In this document: positions 42,523 through 47,444 of the stretch, one piece after another
Layout: each line of letters begins with the position of its first letter
Position numbering within the stretch: position 1 is the first letter of the stretch
Origin: JAPLHP01 sp963720375
GTDB lineage: Bacteria > Chloroflexota > Dehalococcoidia > UBA2247 > RBG-13-53-26
Assembly: GCA_963720375.1 (NCBI GenBank)
Contig: CAVRFM010000018.1
Location: 1 to 47,444 of the forward strand
DNA: 47,444 nt
Direction: 5' to 3'
Program-made: the position numbers and the translations under genes
The notes under the pieces: model-generated
The model's input: the letters and a program-made list of their open reading frames with translations, nothing else
Told to the model about the DNA's origin: nothing
Database searches by the model: none

Positions 42523-43394
42523 ACGGCAGCCAGGTCAAGGCCAACAAGATCGTGGTCAGTGCCGGCCTGACACCGCATCAACTCTGTTTTGATCTGATCG
42601 GCAGGGAGTACATCGATCCGGTGCTGGCGAAGCGGGTGGAACTCCTGGATATAGACTTCAGTTGTGTGATGACGTACAGCTTTGCCGTCCACGAGGCTCC
42701 CAAGTACAAAGCGGAGACCTTCAATCCGGACATCCATGAATGCGAGTGGCTGGGGATGCAGCCTGACCCCAGCCCTGACCGTATTGCCAGGGAGTGCATG
42801 CACATCAAGATGGGGAAGTGGCCGTCCTTTGAGGACTATGCTCCCACTGTGTGCTGCAACAGTCTGGCTGATCCGGCCTACGCTCCTCCGGGAAAGCATG
42901 TCCTCCGGAATGAGCAGCTGGCCCCGCCGGCCACCAGGCACACGGAGAAGGAATGGCTGAGGATAAAGGAGCGGTATGCGGATGATCTGATCCGGATCTG
43001 GCAAGATTATGCTCCCAATATGACCTGGGACAACGTCATCGGCGTCGACACCAATAGCCCCTATGACAACCTGCGCATGAAGAACCTGGCACCAAACGGG
43101 GCCACGGCCGGCGTTGACCGCAATTACTGGCAGGTCGATGCCAACAGACCCACTCCGGAGCTGGCGAACCACCGGACGCCGATAAAGAACCTTTATGCCA
43201 CGGGAGGGGCCTGGCACCTGGGGGCCAGTGCTGGCTCAAGCGAGTCCTACAACTGCTACAAGATCATAGCCAAGGACCTGAACCTGGCCAAGCCGTGGGA
43301 GGAGTCGGACAAGAAGGAGCCGGATTCGCTGGTAGAAGAGGTCCACAAGGTCAAGAAGAGAGTGCAGGATTCGGCCAAGCCCAAAAAGTACTAA
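42519..43394 (+). CDS. FAD-dependent oxidoreductase (phytoene-desaturase-like), C-terminal half
   Basis: 291 residues starting at a GTG overlapping the previous stop (GTGA), reading NGSQVKANKIVVSAGLTPHQLCFDLIG. This is the usual strand after the FAD-binding half. It ends with the C-terminal FAD motif region (NLYATGGAWHLGASAGSSESYNCYKI) and a lysine-rich tail. Separately it would have no N-terminal Rossmann motif. Therefore it is best read as the continuation of 41665-42522, although a genuine two-gene overlap cannot be ruled out. Substrate unknown. Confidence 0.82.
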   Translation: MNGSQVKANKIVVSAGLTPHQLCFDLIGREYIDPVLAKRVELLDIDFSCVMTYSFAVHEAPKYKAETFNPDIHECEWLGMQPDPSPDRIARECMHIKMGKWPSFEDYAPTVCCNSLADPAYAPPGKHVLRNEQLAPPATRHTEKEWLRIKERYADDLIRIWQDYAPNMTWDNVIGVDTNSPYDNLRMKNLAPNGATAGVDRNYWQVDANRPTPELANHRTPIKNLYATGGAWHLGASAGSSESYNCYKIIAKDLNLAKPWEESDKKEPDSLVEEVHKVKKRVQDSAKPKKY

Positions 43395-43455
43395 CCCCGG
43401 CGGAATAAGAAATAGGATGCGAAGGCAATGGCGTACGCTGGACAGTAAGTAATGG

Positions 43456-43710
43456 TCATTGGTGCCTGTGATCGTGCAGGTGCTGGTGGCGGTGCACAAG
43501 TTCCTTGTGCCTGTGGGAATGTTCATGGACAAGGTTAGTCCGGAGGAGGAAATCAGGATTGGAAAGGAACTCCTCCGGCTTCCCATCGGCCACCAGGCCA
43601 TGGTCGGCCCCCAGGACAATGACGCGGGTCGCCAGTTCCTCCACAGTGTCCAGGTCTTGAGTGCTGAAGACCAGGCTTTTACCCCATCTGGCAGGGAGCT
43701 TCCACCCACC
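43456..43710 (-). pseudogene. remnant of an ECF/CbiO-type ABC ATPase C-terminus with His-rich tail
   Basis: The minus-strand frame, open from 43710, reads KSLVFSTQDLD-TVEELATRVIVLG, then ADGKPEEFL, then a histidine-rich tail (HEHSHRHKELVHRHQH...). This is the typical C-terminal third (H-loop/D-loop end) of cobalt/nickel energy-coupling-factor ATPases, whose His tail suits metal transport. An in-frame stop at 43711 precedes it, and Walker A/B and LSGGQ are missing. The best reading is a decayed gene. Confidence 0.65.
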
Positions 43711-44004
43711 TCAATAGTCTAGCGCGAAGGTCTTTGAGAGGGTTTTACCTATGCGAACGGGCTAGATGCCGCTTCTTCTAGTGCCATTCAGCAGGCATCT
43801 CCCAGGCTTCAATGCATTCGACACCTCCCTCGGTAACTTTTATTATGAGGCAATTCGCCCCCTTGACGGAAGTCGGCGAACATGATAATGTGGTTAGAGG
43901 TTATTAACTGATAACCTACAGTATAGAGCCTAGCCTCCTGGCAATCTTGAATGGTTGAAAGGGGATTAGGCAGTGTCTGACTAGAGAAGGGAGGATGAAC
44001 AGCG
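43711..44004. other. gap upstream of the glycyl radical enzyme
   Basis: 294 bases without a gene. It holds the leader of the glycyl radical enzyme and ends with AAGGGAGG near 43987-43995, a strong ribosome binding site for ATG 44005. I could not support a promoter. Confidence 0.45.
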
Positions 44005-46552
44005 ATGACACAGGTACTGAAGCGTGGGGGCAGAGATACCTAAGCCGGGTAGCGTTTCCTTTGAAGACAGGGCAACTAAGAGTGTGCCCTTTGAATGGGG
44101 GTTTGGTTCTACACCCCGTGTAGCGGGGTTGAGGGAGGGGTTGAAATGGAAAGCAGCGGTATCAAAGGAGTGGCTCAACGCCGCCCTCGGGCTGAGTAAG
44201 TGCACTTATCGCCAAGGGGAGCGTATCAAATTGGATTTGGACCGGGCGAGACTGCTAACCAAGTCTTACAGGGAAACGGAGGGGCAGCCGTGGGCGATCC
44301 GAAGGGCAAAGGCAGTGCAGAAACTGTGTGAGCAGATGCCCATCCTCATCAAGCCCGGTGAGCTTATTGTGGGTGATCCCAACGGTGCGCCAGATGAGAT
44401 AAGATGGTACCCGGAGGTTAGTGTGTGGTGGATGCCTGAGGCGGTTACCAACGGTGGCTACTCTGAGATGGTAACCGCTGCGGACAGGAAGGAGATAGTC
44501 GAAGACATCTGTGAATACTGGAGGGGCAGGTGCGTGCGGGATAGAATAGCGGCTTCTCTACCTGAAGAATGGGAGCCAGTATTAGGGACGGGGCTAGGCG
44601 CCAGTAGCGTTAACTTCAGCGTGTGGGAAGAGGGGCGCGCTCTGGCAAGTTATGAATATGAGCTGCTCTTCAAGGAAGGGCTAAAGGCCAGGATTGACAG
44701 GGTAGAGGCTAAGCTGAAAGAGCTGGGAAGCAAAATAGGGGAGATGAGCCCTGCGGAATATCTGGAGAAGAAGAATAACTGGGAAGCCATGGCCATATGC
44801 GGTAGGGCTATACTCCGCTATGCGGAGAGACATGCTGAGCTAGCCAGAGTGCAAGCCAAGGCGGAAAGGGACAAGACCCACAGGCGGGAGCTAGAGGAGA
44901 TAGCCGCCATCCTGGATTGGGTTCCGGCGAATCCGCCACGAACCTTCCACGAAGCCCTTCAGTTCTTCTGGATGATCGAGGTGGTGGGGCATTTCTTGGC
45001 AATATTCGGCAATGGTTGTGGTGTCAGGATTGACCAGGTGTGGTGGCCCTACTATGAAGCCGATATGGGGGCAGGCCGGATCACCAGGGAGAAGGCGTTG
45101 GAGTTGGTGGAATGTCTCTTTCTCAAGATTCAGGACCTCGGCTCTCCGCCGGAGTGGCCAGTGGTCTTCACTGCAACCTCTGGCTTCGATATAGGTTATA
45201 CCCCTAACATTTGTGGTTCGGACGGTGCTGGTCATGACGTGTCTAATGATCTAAGCTGCCTTATCATGGAAGCTCTGGCCAATTGTCACCTTACTCAGCC
45301 TCCTATCGCCGTTCGTTACCACCGCAATATCTCGCCCGAGGTGATAGACAGAGCAATTGACCTTCTACGGTCTGGCCAGGGGCATCCAGCCTTCTTCAAC
45401 GAGGATCTGCTGGAGAAGTGGGCTCTTCTGAGAGGGTGGTCGCCCGATGATGCCAAGAGAACTCAGGTGGGTGCATGTGTTCAGAATAGCATAGCAGGCA
45501 TGAGTGGGTTCGCTACTGGCCTGGGTTCGGCAGGTGGTCTATATGCTATCAAGCTGCTGGAGGAGGTCTTGGGGTTGTGCCAGCCCCCCGGCCTGCCTGG
45601 GGTACCCAAGATTAAAGATCCGCGGAAGATGAGGTCGGCTGACGAGATGCTCGATGCCTGTTGTGAGCGGCTGTTATTCTACACCCGCCTAGGCATAAAT
45701 TCCTGGAATATAGGTCACCAGGTAATTATGGAGTATAACCCAGACCCGTGCAATTCCTTCCTCTTGGAGAAGACTCTCGAGAGGGGGATCGACCTTACCA
45801 AGCTGCATAAAGAACACGATACCTGGCCGAACCTGGTTATGTTTGGACTAATTAATCTGGCTGACTCTCTGGCAGCGATGCAGAAGCTGGTTTTCGATGA
45901 GAAGAAACACACCCTGGAGGAATTGCTGAAGGGCCTGAAGGCGAACTGGCAGGGATACGAGGAGATGCGCCAGGATTTCCTCCACGCCCCCAAATATGGG
46001 AATGACGATGATTATGCTGACGAGTGGGCAGCGAAAGTGGCGGTGAGGTTACACGACACGGTTTCGCAGGTCAAAGATGCCTGGGGGCATCCGGTCACTC
46101 TTGATGGAAGCACAGCAGCAGGCTACCAGGCAGCGGGTCTTCCCTGCGTCGCCAGCCCTGATGGCAGGCTTGCTGGCAGCTATTTGGCTGACGGCAGTAT
46201 CTCGCCTATGGCTGGCATTGATAAGAATGGTCCTACGGCAACACTCAACTCGGTGGGCAAGATACCCTACATACATACCCAACTCTTCAACCAGAGGTTT
46301 ATGCCAGTATTCCTTGAAGGGGAGAATAAGAAGCTGTTTGCTGCATACCTGAGGGAGTGGTACGAGAAGGGGACCATCCCCCACATCCAGTTCAACGTGG
46401 TAGACGCTGAGGTTCTGCGGGACGCTCAGAAGCATCCCGAAAAGTACACTGATCTGCAAGTGAGAGTTGCCGGGTATAGCGCCTTCTGGGTTGACTTGTC
46501 CAGGGAGACTCAGGACAGCATCATTGCCAGAACGGAGCAGTGCCTTACCTAG
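44005..46552 (+). CDS. glycyl radical enzyme with unusual active site
   Basis: 842 residues from GTG 44024. ATG 44005 has the better ribosome binding site (AAGGGAGG), and its frame runs MTQVLKRG before a stop, so one base in the GGGGG run at 44026-44030 may be wrong. The C-terminal glycyl radical motif RVAGYSAFWVDL has radical Gly817, and the ARTEQ end is normal. SPDGRLAGSYLADGSISP and PHIQFNVVD match the pyruvate-formate-lyase-like family. The thiyl cysteine is Cys485, in VGACVQNSIAG. The Glu two residues after Cys in GCVE eliminases (glycerol, choline, propanediol) is Gln487 here. It is therefore probably not a standard eliminase; an arylacetate decarboxylase-like or succinate-adding type is possible but not shown. 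Confidence 0.9.
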
Positions 46553-46585
46553 TGGCTTCTGCGAAACCGAGCCTGATACAGTGAT

Positions 46586-46628
46586 TATGGCGTGGGGTTC
46601 TTTAGGGAACTCCGCGCTATAGTTTTTT
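46586..46628 (+). terminator. intrinsic terminator/attenuator between the radical enzyme and its activase
   Basis: A 15-bp stem (46586-46600 with 46607-46621, three G-U pairs) and a 6-base loop, followed by GTTTTTT. It lies 34 bases after the enzyme's stop and 20 before the activase, so it probably lowers activase transcription relative to the enzyme. Confidence 0.7.
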
Positions 46629-46648
46629 GAACCTGTTTAAGAGGATTT

Positions 46649-47444
46649 ATGCAGAACGATATCGCTGAAGGCAAGGGTGTGGTATTCAACATCCAGCGTT
46701 TTTCGATTCACGATGGGCCGGGGATAAGAACCACGGTTTTTTTGAAGGGATGTCCCCTCCACTGCGGATGGTGCAGCAACCCGGAGTCGAGGAGTCTATT
46801 CCCCGAGGTAATTACGAGGGATGGCGATTGCATCAGATGCGGCCAGTGCATCAAAGTATGCCCGCAGCAGGCAATCGCCATCACGGAGAACATCAGGATC
46901 ATTGAGTGGGAGAGGTGCAACCAGTGTATCAGATGTACTGCGGCGTGTCCTTCTGGAGCAATAGCGTCTGCCGGGGAATACATGACTGTCGCCAAGGTGT
47001 TAGACACAGTGGGGAGGGATGCCAGCCATTATCGGCGCACCAATAGTGGGATGACCATCTCCGGCGGCGAACCTCTATTGCAGTGGACGTTCGCTTTGGA
47101 AAAGCTAAGGGAGGCTAAGAGAAGAGGGTTTCATACTGCACTAGACACCTCTGGTTATGCTGACTGGCAAATACTGGATGAGGTACTCAACTATGCTGAC
47201 CTGGTGCTTTACGACGTTAAGCACCTGGACTCAGCGAAACACCAGGAAGCCACGGGAGTGCCAGCGAGCGGATCCTGGATATCTTGCAAAAGACAGTGGG
47301 CAAACGCAAGACCACAGTGTGGATACGGTGTCCGGTGATTACCGGTTTTAATGACTCCGAGGAGGACTAGAGGAGCTATGCAAGCTTGTTTATTCACCCT
47401 GAAGCCTTCGGTCGAGAAAGTCTCCCTGCTCCCCTACCACAGGT
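46649..47444 (+). CDS. glycyl radical enzyme activase (radical SAM), broken 3' end, runs off the window
   Basis: It generates the glycyl radical on Gly817 of the adjacent enzyme. The radical-SAM cluster motif is KGCPLHCGWCSNPES (C-x3-C-x2-C), followed by two 4Fe-4S ferredoxin motifs (C-IR-CGQ-C-IKV-CP and C-NQ-CIR-C-TAA-CP), GGEPLLQ and LDTSGYA. The frame is good to GVP at about 47260. From there it jumps: the next frame reads ERILDILQKTVGKRKTTVW and IRCPVITGFNDSEED to about 47369, then LEELCKLVYS, then LKPSVEKVSLLPYH. Three single-base changes in about 120 bases are needed to keep one protein. It extends beyond 47444. Confidence 0.85.

Noticed and set aside
42426..43217. 263-codon minus-strand frame over the FAD oxidoreductase
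   Set aside because: Shadow frame; the sense strand has conserved FAD-protein sequence.
3615..47371. Alternative genetic code (TGA/TAG read-through) as cause of the broken frames
   Set aside because: Most breaks need a frame change, not stop read-through, and TGA, TAG and TAA all end clean genes (for example nadB with TAG, nadC with TGA, ilvN with TAA).
1..47444. CRISPR array, insertion sequence, prophage or integron
   Set aside because: No regularly spaced repeats, transposase, integrase or phage proteins are seen; the only repeats are short protein repeats, palindromes and terminators.

Overview
The window reads as one chromosomal contig of an anaerobic bacterium, most likely Chloroflexota close to Dehalococcoidia. 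That placement is inferred from gene content: ilvDBN beside a DUF2851 gene, a SecA with a large NBD2 insertion, ferredoxin-dependent 2-oxoacid oxidation, a glycyl radical enzyme, acyl-CoA metabolism of archaeal/Chloroflexota style, and surface proteins anchored by a C-terminal membrane helix. I see no rRNA, CRISPR array, insertion sequence or phage gene.

Layout. 1-1221 (+): a near-consensus sigma70 promoter, a GEMM-I (cyclic dinucleotide) riboswitch, an intrinsic terminator, then a small protein and a membrane protein. 1595-5693 (+): tRNA-Val(CAC), a five-gene 2-oxoacid:ferredoxin oxidoreductase operon (ferredoxin, alpha, beta, gamma, ACT protein), and a tRNA-Leu/Arg/Val cluster with its own promoter, followed by a decayed tRNA. 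6065-10442 (-): a very large exported beta-propeller protein, now in two reading frames, with Pho-box-like repeats upstream. 10735-17211 (-): SDR oxidoreductase, membrane protein, conserved hypothetical, metallo-beta-lactamase-fold hydrolase and mfd. 17394-21345 (+): ilvD-ilvB-ilvN. 21337-29455 (-): DUF2851, DUF488, XRE regulator, polX-PHP, secA and prs, with two copies of a palindromic operator-like site. 29636-33075 (-): enoyl-CoA hydratase and leuS. 33235-35902 (-): an HMG-CoA-synthase-like protein, an SCP-x-type thiolase and a DUF35 zinc-ribbon/OB protein. 36321-40035 (+): acyl-CoA dehydrogenase, nadB, nadC. 40224-41295 (-): a glycoside-hydrolase-like lipoprotein. 41665-47444 (+): a phytoene-desaturase-like FAD oxidoreductase, remains of an ECF-type ABC ATPase on the other strand, a glycyl radical enzyme and its activase, which runs off the window.

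Functional links. The oxidoreductase operon and ilvDBN join branched-chain (or related) 2-oxoacid and amino-acid metabolism to ferredoxin. The thiolase trio, enoyl-CoA hydratase and acyl-CoA dehydrogenase indicate acyl-CoA turnover. nadB/nadC make quinolinate-derived NAD. prs-secA-polX-mfd are housekeeping genes.

A striking property is the number of single-base reading-frame breaks: I can place about ten in otherwise well-kept genes, including mfd and prs, which are rarely dispensable. Uncorrected indels in the assembly are the simplest explanation. I therefore annotate these as whole genes with a noted frameshift where the protein continues cleanly in the neighbouring frame. The most interesting biology is the glycyl radical enzyme with a non-standard active-site motif, the HMG-CoA-synthase-like protein that seems to lack its catalytic cysteine, the riboswitch-controlled small-protein operon, the surface propeller, and the paired operators around DUF488/DUF2851.
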